Origin: Procambarus clarkii
Taxonomy: Eukaryota > Arthropoda > Malacostraca > Decapoda > Cambaridae
Reading direction: 5' to 3'
Length of the DNA: 64,000 nt
Assembly (NCBI RefSeq): GCF_040958095.1
Contig: NC_091165.1
Coordinates: forward strand, 32,455,460-32,519,459
In this document: positions 13,530 to 27,000 of the stretch, piece by piece
How the letters are laid out: each line of letters begins with the position of its first letter
Numbering within the stretch: the stretch's first letter is position 1
Notes under the pieces: generated by a model
Told to the model about the DNA's origin: nothing
Database searches by the model: none
Seen by the model: the letters and a program-made list of their open reading frames with translations, nothing else
Translations under genes and position numbers: made by a program

Positions 13530-16500
13530 CGGATATTAGACCAGTAGTCCGTGGCTACTGGTGGATATTAGTCCAGTAGTCAGTGGCTACTGACGGATAT
13601 TAGACCAGTAGTCCTTCACTACTGGTGGATATTAGTCCAGTAGTCCGTGGCTACTGGTGGATATTAGTCCAGTAGTCCGTGGCTACTGGTGGATATTAGT
13701 CCAGTAGTCCGTGGCTACTGGTGGATATTAGTCCAGTAGTCCGTGGCTACTGGTGGATATTAGTCCAGTAGTCAGTGGCTACTGACGGATATTAGACCAG
13801 TAGTCCGTGGCTACTGGTGGATATTAGTCCAGTAGTCCGTGGCTACTGGTGGATATTAGTCCAGTAGTCCGTGGCTACTGGTGTATATTAGCCCAGTAGT
13901 CCGTGGCTACTGGTGGATATTAGCCCAGTAGTCCGTGGCTACTGGTGGATATTAGGCCAGTAGTCCGTGGCTACTGGCGGATATTAGCCCAGTAGTCCGT
14001 GGCTACTGGTGGATATTAGTCCAGTAGTCCGTGGCTACTGGTGGATATTAGTCCAGTAGTCCGTGGCTACTGGTGTATATTAGCCCAGTAGTCCGTGGCT
14101 ACTGGTGGATATTAGCCCAGTAGTCCGTGGCTACTGGTGGATATTAGCTGAGCAGTCCGTGGCTACTGGTGGATATTAGCCCAGTAGTCCGTGGCTACTG
14201 GTGGATATTAGCCCAGTAGTCAGTGGCTACTGGTGGATATTAGCCCAGTAGTCCGTGGCTACTGGTGGATATTAGGCCAGTAGTCCGTGGCTACTGGTGG
14301 ATATTAGGCCAGTAGTCCGTGGCTACTGGTGGATATTAGGCCTGTAGTCCGTGGCTACTGGTGGATATTAGTCCAGTAGTCCGTTGCTACTGGTGGATAT
14401 TAGTCCAGTAGTCCGTGGCTACTGGTGTATATTAGCCCAGTAGTCCGTGGCTACTGGTGGATATTAGCCCAGTAGTCCGTGGCTACTGGTGGATATTATC
14501 CCAGTAGTCCGTGGCTCCTGGTGGATATTAGCCCAGTAGTCAGTGGCTACTGGTGGATATTAGCCCAGTAGTCCGTGGCTACTGGTGGATATTAGGCCAG
14601 TAGTCCGTGGCTACTGGTGGATATTAGGCCAGTAGTCCGTGGCTACTGGTGGATATTAGGCCTGTAGTCCGTGGCTACTGGTGGATATTAGGCCAGTAGT
14701 CCGTGGCTACTGGTGGATATTAGCCCAGTAGTCCGTGGCTACTGGTGGATATTAGCCCAGTAGTCCGTGGCTACTGGTGGATATTAGCCCAGTAGTCCGT
14801 GGCTACTGGTGGATATTAGCCCAGTAGTCAGTGGCTACTGGTGGATATTAGCTCAGTTGTCCGTGGCTACTGGTGGATATTAGTCCAGTAGTCCGTGGCT
14901 ACTGGTGGATATTAGTCCAGTAGTCCGTGGCAACTGGTGGATATTAGCCCAGTAGTCCGTGGCTACTGGTGGATATTAGACCAGTAGTCCGTGGCTACTG
15001 GTGGATATTAGCCCAGTAGTCCGTGGCTACTGGTGGATATTAGACCAGTAGTCCGTGACTACTGGTGGATATTAGACCAGTAGTCCGTGGCTACTGGTGG
15101 ATATTAGACCATTAGTCCGTGGCTACTGGTGGATATTAGTGCAGTAGTCCGTGGCTACTGGTGGATATTAGACCAGTAGTCCGTGGCTACTGGTGGATAT
15201 TAGACCAGTAGTCCGTGGCTACTGGTGGATATTAGACCAGTAGTCCGTGGCTACTGGTGGATATTAGCCCAGTAGTCCGTGGCTACTGGTGTATATTAGA
15301 CCAGTAGTCCGTGGCTACTGGTGGATATTAGACCAGTAGTCCGTGGCTACTGGTGGATATTAGACCAGTAGTCCGTGGCTACTGGTGTATATTAGACCAG
15401 TAGTCCGTGGCTACTGGTGGATATTAGACCAGTAGTCCGTGGCTACTGGTGTATATTAGCCCAGTAGTCCGTGGCTACTGGTCGATACTAGACCAGTAGT
15501 CCGTGGCTACTGGTGGATATTAGTCCAGTAGTCCGTGGCTACTGGTGTATATTAGCCCAGTAGTCCGTGGCTACTGGTGGATATTAGCCCAGTAGTCCGT
15601 GGCTACTGGTGGATATTAGGCCAGTAGTCCGTGGCTACTGGCGGATATTAGCCCAGTAGTCCGTGGCTACTGGTGGATATTAGTCCAGTAGTCCGTGGCT
15701 ACTGGTGGATATTAGTCCAGTAGTCCGTGGCTACTGGTGTATATTAGCCCAGTAGTCCGTGGCTACTGGTGGATATTAGCCCAGTAGTCCGTGGCTACTG
15801 GTGGATATTAGCCCAGTAGTCCGTGGCTACTGGTGGATATTAGCCCAGTAGTCCGTGGCTACTGGTGGATATTAGCCCAGTAGACAGTGGCTACTGGTGG
15901 ATATTAGCCCAGTAGTCCGTGGCTACTGGTAAATATTAGGCCAGTAGTCCGTGGCTACTGGTGGATATTAGGCCAGTAGTCCGTGGATATTAGGCCTGTA
16001 GTCCGTTACTACTGGTGGATATTAGTCCAGTAGTCCGTGGCTACTGGTGTATATTAGCCCAGTAGTCCGTGGCTACTGGTGTATATTAGCCCAGTAGTCC
16101 GTGGCTACTGGTGGATATTAGCCCAGTAGTCCGTGGCTACTGGTGGATATTAGCCCAGTAGTCCGTGGCTACTGGTGGATATTAGCCCAGTAGTCAGTGG
16201 CTACTGGTGGATATTAGCCCAGTTGTCCGTGGCTACTGGTGGATATTAGGCCAGTAGTCCGTGGCTACTGGTGGATATTAGGCCAGTAGTCCGTGGCTAC
16301 TGGTGGATATTAGGCCTGTAGTCCGTGGATATTAGGCCAGTAGTCCGTGGCTACTGGTGTATATTAGCCCAGTAGTCCGTACCTACTGGCGGATATTAGA
16401 CCAGTAGTCCGTTGCTACTGACGGATATTAGACCAGTAGTCCGTGGCTACTGGTGGATATTAGTCCAGTAGTCCGTGGCTACTGGTGGATATTAGTCCAG

Positions 16501-18050
16501 TAGTCAGTGGCTACTGGTGGATATTAGTCCAGTAGTCCGTGGCTACTGGTGGATATTTGTCCAGTAGTCCGTGGCAACTGGTGGATATTAGTCCAGTAGT
16601 CCGTGGCTACTGGTGGATATTAGTCCAGTAGTCCGTGGCTACTGGTGGATATTAGTCCAGTAGTCAGTGGCTACTGACGGATATTAGACCAGTAGTCCTT
16701 CACTACTGGTGGATATTAGTCCAGTAGTCCGTGGCTACTGGTGGATATTAGTCCAGTAGTCCGTGGCTACTGGTGGATATTAGTCCAGTAGTCCGTGGCT
16801 ACTGGTGGATATTAGTCCAGTAGTCCGTGGCTACTGGTGGATATTAGTCCAGTAGTCAGTGGCTACTGACGGATATTAGACCAGTAGTCCGTGGCTACTG
16901 GTGGATATTAGTCCAGTAGTCCGTGGCTACTGGTGGATATTAGTCCAGTAGTCCGTGGCTACTGGTGTATATTAGCCCAGTAGTCCGTGGCTATTGGTGG
17001 ATATTAGCCCAGTAGTCCGTGGCTACTGGTGGATATTAGGCCAGTAGTCCGTAGCTACTGGCGGATATTAGCCCAGTAGTCCGTGGCTACTGGTGGATAT
17101 TAGTCCAGTAGTCCGTGGCTACTGGTGGATATTAGTCCAGTAGTCCGTGGCTACTGGTGTATATTACCCCAGTAGTCCGTGGCTACTGGTGGATATTAGC
17201 CCAGTAGTCCGTGGCTACTGGTGGATATTAGCCCAGCAGTCCGTGGCTACTGGTGGATATTAGCCCAGTAGTCCGTGGCTACTGGTGGATATTAGCCCAG
17301 TAGTCAGTGGCTACTGGTGGATATTAGCCCAGTAGTCCGTGGCTACTGGTGGATATTAGGCCAGTAGTCCGTGGCTACTGGTGGATATTAGGCCAGTAGT
17401 CCGTGGCTACTGGTGGATATTTGGCCTGTAGTCCGTGGCTACTGGTGGATATTAGTCCAGTAGTCCGTGGCTACTGGTGGATATTAGTCCAGTAGTCCGT
17501 GGCTACTGGTGTATATTAGCCCAGTAGTCCGTGGCTACTGGTGGATATTAGCCCAGTAGTCCGTGGCTACTGGTGGATATTAGCCCAGTAGTCCGTGGCT
17601 ACTGGTGGATATTAGCCCAGTAGTCAGTGGCTACTGGTGGATATTAGCCCAGTAGTCCGTGGCTACTGGTGGATATTAGGCCAGTAGTCCGTGGCTACTG
17701 GTGGATATTAGGCCAGTAGTCCGTGGCTACTGGTGGATATTAGGCCTGTAGTCCGTGGCTACTGGTGGATATTAGGCCAGTAGTCCGTGGCTACTGGTGG
17801 ATATTAGGCCAGTAGTCCGTGGCTACTGGTGTATATTAGCCCAGTAGTCCGTGGCTACTGGTGGATATTAGGCCAGTAGTCCGTGGCTACTGGTGTATAT
17901 TAGCCCAGTAGTCCGTGGCTACTGGCGGATATTAGACCAGTAGTCCGTTGCTACTGGTGGATATTAGACCAGTAGTCCGTGGCTACTGGTGGATATTAGT
18001 CCAGTAGTCCGTGGCTACTGGTGGATATTAGTCCAGTAGTCAGTGGCTAC
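13530..18050 (+). repeat. ~5-kb higher-order satellite block, copy 2
   Basis: Carries the markers of copy 1 in the same order: 13609, 14149, 14499, 14849 at +5228 and 15053, 15479, 15981, 16693, 17163, 17943 at +4972. It lies nearly end to end with copy 1, as expected from a large tandem duplication, and has lost 8 units between about 14870 and 15050. Confidence 0.85.
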
Positions 18051-21000
18051 TGGTGGATATTAGTCCAGTAGTCAGTGGCTACTGACGGATATTAGACCAG
18101 TAGTCCGTAGCTACTGGTGGATATTAGTCCAGTAGTCCGTGGCTACTGGTGGATATTAGTCCAGTAGTCCGTGGCTACTGGTGGATATTAGTCCAGTAGT
18201 CCCTGGCTACTGGTGGATATTAGTCCAGTAGTCCGTGGCTACTGGTGGATATTAGTCCAGTAGTCAGTGGCTACTGACGGATATTAGACCAGTAGTCCGT
18301 GGCTACTGGTGGATATTAGTCCAGTAGTCCGTGGCTACTGGTGGATATTAGTCCAGTAGTCCGTGGCTACTGGTGGATATTAGTCCAGTAGTCCGTGGCT
18401 ACTGGTGGATATTAGTCCAGTAGTCCGTGGCTACTGGTGGATATTAGTCCAGTAGTCCGTGGCTACTGGTGGATATTAGTCCAGTAGTCCGTGGCTACTG
18501 GTGGATATTAGTCCAGTAGTCAGTGGCTACTGACGGATATTAGACCAGTAGTCCGTGGCTACTGGTGGATATTAGTCCAGTAGTCCGTGGCAACTGGTGG
18601 ATATTAGTCCAGTAGTCCGTGGCTACTGGTGGATATTAGTCCAGTAGTCCGTGGCTACTGGTGGATATTAGTCCAGTAGTCCGTGGCTACTGGTGGATAT
18701 TAGTCCAGTAGTCAGTGGCTACTGACGGATATTAGACCAGTAGTCCGTGGCTACTGGTGGATATTAGACCAGTAGTCCGTGGCTACTGGTGGATATTAGT
18801 CCAGTAGTCCGTGGCTACTGGTGGATATTAGTCCAGTAGTCCGTGGCTACTGGTGGATATTAGTCCAGTAGTCCGTGGCTACTGGTGGATATTAGTCCAG
18901 TAGTCCGTGGCTACTGGTGGATATTAGTCCAGTAGTCCGTGGCTACTGGTGGATATTAGACCAGTAGTCCGTGGCTACTGGTGGATATTAGTCCAGTAGT
19001 CCGTGGCTACTGGTGGATATTAGACCAGTAGTCCGTGGCTACTGGTGGATATTAGTCCAGTAGTCCGTGGCTACTGGTGGATATTAGACCAGTAGTCCGT
19101 GGCTACTGGTGGATATTAGTCCAGTAGTCCGTGGCTACTGGTGGATATTAGACCAGTAGTTCGTGGCTACTGGTGGATATTAGTCCAGTAGTCCGTGGCT
19201 ACTGGTGGATATTAGACCAGTAGTCCGTGGCTACTGGTGGATATTAGTCCAGTAGTCCGTGGCTACTGGTGGATATTAGACCAGTAGTTCGTGGCTACTG
19301 GTGGATATTAGTCCAGTAGTCAGTGGCTACTGGTGGATATTAGTCCAGTAGTCAGTGGCTACTGGTGGATATTAGTCCAGTAGTCAGTGGCTACTGGTGG
19401 ATATTAGTCCAGTAGTCAGTGGTTACTGGTGGATATTAGTCCAGTAGTCAGTGGCTACTGGTGGATATTAGACCAGTAGTCAGTGGCTACTGGTGGATAT
19501 TTGGCCAGTAGTCCGTGGCTACTGTTGGATATTAGTCCAGTAGTCCGTGGCTACTGGTGGATATTAGTCCAGTAGTCCGTGGCTACTGGTGGATATTAGT
19601 CCAGTAGTCAGTGGCTACTGACGGATATTAGACCAGTAGTCCGTGGCTACTGGTGGATATTAGTCCAGTAGTCAGTGGCTACTGACGGATATTAGACCAG
19701 TAGTCCTTCACTACTGGTGGATATTAGTCCAGTAGTCCGTGGCTACTGGTGGATATTAGTCCAGTAGTCCGTGGCTACTGGTGGATATTAGTCCAGTAGT
19801 CCGTGGCTACTCTTGGATATTAGTCCAGTAGTCAGAGGCTACTGACGGATATTAGACCAGTAGTCCGTGGCTACTGGTGGATATTAGTCCAGTAGTCCGT
19901 GGCTACTGGTGGATATTAGTCCAGTAGTCCGTGGCTACTGGTGTATATTAGCCCAGTAGTCCGTGGCTACTGGTGGATATTAGCCCAGTAGTCCGTGGCT
20001 ACTGGTGGATATTAGGCCAGTAGTCCGTGCAGCTACTGGCGGATATTAGCCCAGTAGTCCGTGGCTACTGGTGGATATTAGTCCAGTAGTCCGTGGCTAC
20101 TGGTGGATATTAGTCCAGTAGTCCGTGGCTACTGGTGTATATTAGCCCAGTAGTCCGTGGCTACTGGTGGATATTAGCCCAGTAGTCCGTGGCTACTGGT
20201 GGATATTAGCCCAGCAGTCCGTGGCTACTGGTGGATATTAGCCCAGTAGTCCGTGGCTACTGGTGGATATTAGCCCAGTAGTCAGTGGCTACTGGTGGAT
20301 ATTAGCCCAGTAGTCCGTGGCTACTGGTGGATACTAGGCCAGTAGTCCGAGGCTACTGGTGGATATTAGGCCAGTAGTCCGTGGCGACTGGTGGATATTA
20401 GGCCTGTAGTCCGTGGCTACTGGTGGATATTAGTCCAGTAGTCCGTGGCTACTGGTGTATATTAGCCCAGTAGTCCGTGGCTACTGGTGGATATTAGCCC
20501 AGTAGTCCGTGGCTACTGGTGGATATTAGCCCAGTAGTCCGTGGCTACTGGTGGATATTAGCCCAGTAGTCCGTGGCTACTGGTGGATATTAGCCCAGTA
20601 TTCAGTGGCTACTGGTGGATATTAGCCCAGTAGTCCGTGGCTACTGGTGGATATTAGGCCAGTAGTCTGTGGCTACTGGTGGATATTAGGCCAGTAGTCC
20701 GTGGCTACTGGTGGATATTAGGCCTGTAGTCCGTGGCTACTGGTGGATATTAGGCCAGTAGTCCGTGGCTACTGGTGTATATTAGCCCAGTAGTCCGTGG
20801 CTACTGGCGGATATTAGACCAGTAGTCCGTTGCTACTGACGGATATTAGACCAGTAGTCCGTGGCTACTGGTGGATATTAGTCCAGTAGTCCGTGGCTAC
20901 TGGTGGATATTAGTCCAGTAGTCAGTGGCTACTGGTGGATATTAGTCCAGTAGTCCGTGGCTACTGGTGGATATTAGTCCAGTAGTCCGTGGCTACTGGT

Positions 21001-24000
21001 GGATATTAGTCCAGTAGTCCGTGGCTACTGGTGGATATTAGTCCAGTAGTCCGTGGCTACTGGTGGATATTAGTCCAGTAGTCAGTGGCTACTGACGGAT
21101 ATTAGACCAGTAGTCCGTGGCTACTGGTGGATATTAGTCCAGTAGTCAGTGGCTACTGGTGGATATTAGTCCAGTAGTCCGTGGCTACTGGTGGATATTA
21201 GTCCAGTAGTCCGTGGCTACTGGTGGATATTAGTGCAGTAGTCCGTGGCTACTGGTGGATATTAGTCCAGTAGTCAGTGGCTACTGACGGATATTAGACC
21301 AGTAGTCCGTGGCTACTGGTGGATATTAGTCCAGTAGTCCGTGGCTACTGGTGGATATTAGTCCAGTAGTCCGTGGCTACTGGTGGATATTAGTCCAGTA
21401 GTCCGTGGCTACTGGTGGATATTAGTCCAGTAGTCCGTGGCTACTGGTGGATATTAGTCCAGTAGTCAGTGGCTACTGACGGATATTAGACCAGTAGTCC
21501 GTGGCTACTGGTGGATATTAGTCCAGTAGTCAGTGGCTACTGACGGATATTAGACCAGTAGTCCGTGGCTACTGGTGGATATTAGTCCAGTAGTCTGTGG
21601 CTACTGGTGGATATTAGTCCAGTAGTCCGTGGCTACTGGTGGATATTAGTCCAGTAGTCCGTGGCTACTGGTGGATATTAGTCCAGTAGTCCGTGGCTAC
21701 TGGTGGATATTAGTCCAGTAGTCCGTGGCTACTGGTGGATATTAGACCAGTAGTCCGTGGCTACTGGTGGATATTAGTCCAGTAGTCCGTGGCTACTGGT
21801 GGATATTAGTCCAGTAGTCCGTGGCTACTGGTGGATATTAGTCCAGTAGTCCGTGGCTACTGGTGTATATTAGTCCAGTAGTCCGTGGCTACTGGTGTAT
21901 ATTAGCCCAGTAGTCCGTGGCTACTGACGGATATTAGACCAGTAGTCCGTTGTTACTGATGGATATTAGACCAGTAGTCCGTGGCTACTGGTGGATATTA
22001 GTCCAGTAGTCCGTGGCTACTGGTGGATATTAGTCCAGTAGTCCGTGGCTACTGGTGGATATTAGTCCAGTAGTCCGTGGCTACTGGTGAATATTAGTCC
22101 AGTAGTCCGTGGCTACTGGTGGATATTAGTCCAGTAGTCCGTGGCTACTGGTGGATATTAGTCCAGTAGTTCGTGGCTACTGGTGGATATTAGTCCTGTA
22201 GTCAGTGGCTACTGACGGATATTAGACCAGTAGTCCGTGGCTACTGGTGGATATTAGTCCAGTAGTCAGTGGCTACTGACGGATATTAGACCAGTAGTCC
22301 GTGGCTACTGGTGGATATTAGTCCAGTAGTCCGTGGCTACTGGTGGATATTAGTCCAGTAGTCCGTGGCTACTGGTGGATATTAGTCCAGTAGTCCGTGG
22401 CTACTGGTGGATATTAGTCCAGTAGTCCGTGGCTACTGGTGGATATTAGTCCAGTAGTCCGTGGCTACTGGTGGATATTAGTCCAGTAGTCAGTGGCTAC
22501 TGACGGATATTAGACCAGTAGTCCGTGGCTACTGGTGGATATTAGTCCAGTAGTCAGTGGCTACTGACGGATATTAGACCAGTAGTCCGTGGCTACTGGT
22601 GGATATTAGTCCAGTAGTCTGTGGCTACTGGTGGATATTAGTCCAGTAGTCCGTGGCTACTGGTGGATATTAGTCCAGTAGTCCGTGGCTACTGGTGGAT
22701 ATTAGTCCAGTAGTCCGTGGCTACTGGTGGATATTAGTCCAGTAGTCCGTGGCTACTGGTGGATATTAGACCAGTAGTCCGTGGCTACTGGTGGATATTA
22801 GTCCAGTAGTCCGTGGCTACTGGTGGATATTAGTCCAGTAGTCCGTGGCTACTGGTGGATATTAGTCCAGTAGTCCGTGGCTACTGGTGTATATTAGTCC
22901 AGTAGTCCGTGGCTACTGGTGTATATTAGCCCAGTAGTCCGTGGCTACTGACGGATATTAGACCAGTAGTCCGTTGTTACTGATGGATATTAGACCAGTA
23001 GTCCGTGGCTACTGGTGGATATTAGTCCAGTAGTCCGTGGCTACTGGTGGATATTAGTCCAGTAGTCCGTGGCTACTGGTGGATATTAGTCCAGTAGTCC
23101 GTGGCTACTGGTGAATATTAGTCCAGTAGTCCGTGGCTACTGGTGGATATTAGTCCAGTAGTCCGTGGCTACTGGTGGATATTAGTCCAGTAGTTCGTGG
23201 CTACTGGTGGATATTAGTCCTGTAGTCCGTGGCTACTGACGGATATTAGACCAGTAGTCCGTGGCTACTGGTGGATATTAGTCCAGTAGTCAGTGGCTAC
23301 TGACGGATATTAGACCAGTAGTCCGTGGCTACTGGTGGATATTAGTCCAGTAGTCCGTGGCTACTGGTGGATATTAGTCCAGTAGTCCGTGGCTACTGGT
23401 GGATATTAGTCCAGTAGTCCGTGGCTACTGGTGGATATTAGTCCAGTAGTCCGTGGCTACTGGTGGATATTAGTCCAGTAGTCAGTGGCTACTGACGGAT
23501 ATTAGACCAGTAGTCCGTGGCTACTGGTGGATATTAGTCCAGTAGTCCGTGGCTACTGGTGGATATTAGTCCAGTAGTCCGTGGCTACTGGTGGATATTA
23601 GTCCAGTAGTCCGTGGCTACTGGTGGATATTAGTCCAGTAGTCCGTGGCTACTGGTGGATATTAGTCCAGTAGTCAGTGGCTACTGACGGATATTAGACC
23701 AGTAGTCCGTGGCTACTGGTGGATATTAGTCCAGTAGTCAGTGGCTACTGACGGATATTAGACCAGTAGTCCGTGGCTACTGGTGGATATTAGTCCAGTA
23801 GTCAGTGGCTACTGACGGATATTAGACCAGTAGTCCGTGGCTACTGGTGGATATTAGTCCAGTAGTCAGTGGCTACTGACGGATATTAGACCAGTAGTCA
23901 GTGGCTACTGGTGGATATTAGTCCAGTAGTCCGTGGCTACTGGTGGATATTAGTCCAGTAGTCCGTGGCTACTGGTGGATATTAGTCCAGTAGTCCGTGG

Positions 24001-27000
24001 CTACTGGTGGATATTAGTCCAGTAGTCCGTGGCTACTGGTGGATATTAGTCCAGTAGTCCGTGGCTACTGGTGGATATTAGTCCAGTAGTCCGTGGCTAC
24101 TGGTGGATATTAGTCCAGTAGTCCGTGGCTACTGGTGGATATTAGTCCAGTAGTCCGTGGCTACTGGTGGATATTAGACCAGTAGTCCGTGGCTACTGGT
24201 GGATATTAGTCCAGTAGTCCGTGGCTACTGGTGGATATTAGACCAGTAGTCCGTGGCTACTGGTGGATATTAGTCCAGTAGTCCGTGGCTACTGGTGGAT
24301 ATTAGACCAGTAGTCCGTGGCTACTGGTGGATATTAGTCCAGTAGTCCGTGGCTACTGGTGGATATTAGACCAGTAGTTCGTGGTTACTGGTGGATATTA
24401 GTCCAGTAGTCCGTGGCTACTGGTGGATATTAGACCAGTAGTCAGTGGCTTCTGGTGGATATTAGACCAGTAGTCCGTGGCTACTGGTGGATATTAGTCC
24501 AGTAGTCCGTGGCTACTGGTGGATATTAGTCCACTAGTCCGTGGCTACTGGTGGATATTAGACCAGTAGTCAGTGGCTACTGGTGGATATTAGACCAGTA
24601 GTCAGTGGCTACTGGTGGATATTAGTCCAGTAGTCCGTGGCTACTGGTGGATATTAGTCCAGTAGTCAGTGGCTACTGTTGGATATTAGTCCAGTAGTCA
24701 GTGGCTACTGGTGGATATTAGCCCAGTAGTCCGTGGCTACTGGTGGATATTAGTCCAGTTGTCCGTGGCTACTGGTGGATATTAGGCCAGTAGTCCGTGG
24801 CTACTGGTGGATATTAGTCCAGTAGTCAGTGGCTACTGGTGGATATTAGTCCAGTAGTCAGTGGCTACTGGTGGATATTAGTCCAGTAGTCAGTGGCTAC
24901 TGACGGATATTAGACCAGTAGTCCGTGGCTACTGGTGGATATTAGTCCAGTAGTCAGTGGCTACTGACGGATATTAGACCAGTAGTCCGTGGCTACTGGT
25001 GGATATTAGTCCAGTAGTCCGTGGCTACTGGTGGATATTAGTCCAGTAGTCCGTGGCTACTGGTGGATATTAGTCCAGTAGTCCGTGGCTACTGGTGGAT
25101 ATTAGTCCAGTAGTCCGTGGCTACTGGTGGATATTAGTCCAGTAGTCAGTGGCTACTGACGGATATTAGACCAGTAGTCCGTGGCTACTGGTGGATATTA
25201 GTCCAGTAGTCAGTGGCTACTGACGGATATTAGACCAGTAGTCCGTGGCTACTGGTGGATATTAGTCCAGTAGTCTGTGGCTACTGGTGGATATTAGTCC
25301 AGTAGTCAGTGGCTACTGACGGATATTAGACCAGTAGTCCGTGGCTACTGGTGGATATTAGTCCAGTAGTCAGTGGCTACTGACGGATATTAGACCAGTA
25401 GTCCGTGGCTACTGGTGGATATTAGTCCAGTAGTCCGTGGCTACTGGTGGATATTAGTCCAGTAGTCCGTGGCTACTGGTGGATATTAGTCCAGTAGTCC
25501 GTGGCTACTGGTGGATATTAGTCCAGTAGTCCGTGGCTACTGGTGGATATTAGTCCAGTAGTCCGTGGCTACTGGTGGATATTAGTCCAGTAGTCCGTGG
25601 CTACTGGTGGATATTAGTCCAGTAGTCCGTGGCTACTGGTGGATATTAGTCCAGTAGTCAGTGGCTACTGACGGATATTAGACCAGTAGTCCGTGGCTAC
25701 TGGTGGATATTAGTCCAGTAGTCAGTGGCTACTGACGGATATTAGACCAGTAGTCCGTGGCTACTGGTGGATATTAGTCCAGTAGTCTGTGGCTACTGGT
25801 GGATATTAGTCCAGTAGTCCGTGGCTACTGGTGGATATTAGTCCAGTAGTCCGTGGCTACTGGTGGATATTAGTCCAGTAGTCCGTGGCTACTGGTGGAT
25901 ATTAGTCCAGTAGTCCGTGGCTACTGGTGGATATTAGACCAGTAGTCCGTGGCTACTGGTGGATATTAGTCCAGTAGTCCGTGGCTACTGGTGGATATTA
26001 GTCCAGTAGTCCGTGGCTACTGGTGGATATTAGTCCAGTAGTCCGTGCCTACTGGTGGATATTAGTCCAGTAGTCCGTGGCTACTGGTGTATATTAGCCC
26101 AGTAGTCCGTGGCTACTGACGGATATTAGACCAGTAGTCCGTTGCTACTGATGGATATTAGACCAGTAGTCCGTGGCTACTGGTGGATATTAGTCCAGTA
26201 GTCCGTGGCTACTGGTGGATATTAGTCCAGTAGTCCGTGGCTACTGGTGGATATTAGTCCAGTAGTCCGTGGCTACTGGTGAATATTAGTCCAGTAGTCC
26301 GTGGCTACTGGTGGATATTAGTCCAGTAGTCCGTGGCTACTGGTGGATATTAGTCCAGTAGTCCGTGGCTACTGGTGGATATTAGTCCTGTAGTCAGTGG
26401 CTACTGACGGATATTAGACCAGTAGTCCGTGGCTAATGGTGGATATTAGTCCAGTAGTCAGTGGCTACTGACGGATATTAGACCAGTAGTCCGTGGCTAC
26501 TGGTGGATATTAGTCCAGTAGTCCTTGGCTACTGGTGGATATTAGTCCCGTAGTCCGTGGCTACTGGTGGATATTAGTCCAGTAGTCCGTGGCTACTGGT
26601 GGATATTAGTCCAGTAGTCCGTGGCTACTGGTGGATATTAGTCCAGTAGTCAGTGGCTGCTGACGGATATTAGACCAGTAGTCCGTGGCTACTGGTGGAT
26701 ATTAGTCCAGTAGTCCGTGGCTACTGGTGGATATTAGTCCAGTAGTCCGTGGCTACTGGTGGATATTAGTCCAGTAGTCCGTGGCTACTGGTGGATATTA
26801 GTCCAGTAGTCCGTGGCTACTGGTGGATATTAGTCCAGTAGTCAGTGGCTACTGACGGATATTAGACCAGTAGTCCGTGGCTACTGGTGGATATTAGTCC
26901 AGTAGTCAGTGGCTACTGACGGATATTAGACCAGTAGTCCGTGGCTACTGGTGGATATTAGTCCAGTAGTCAGTGGCTACTGACGGATATTAGACCAGTA

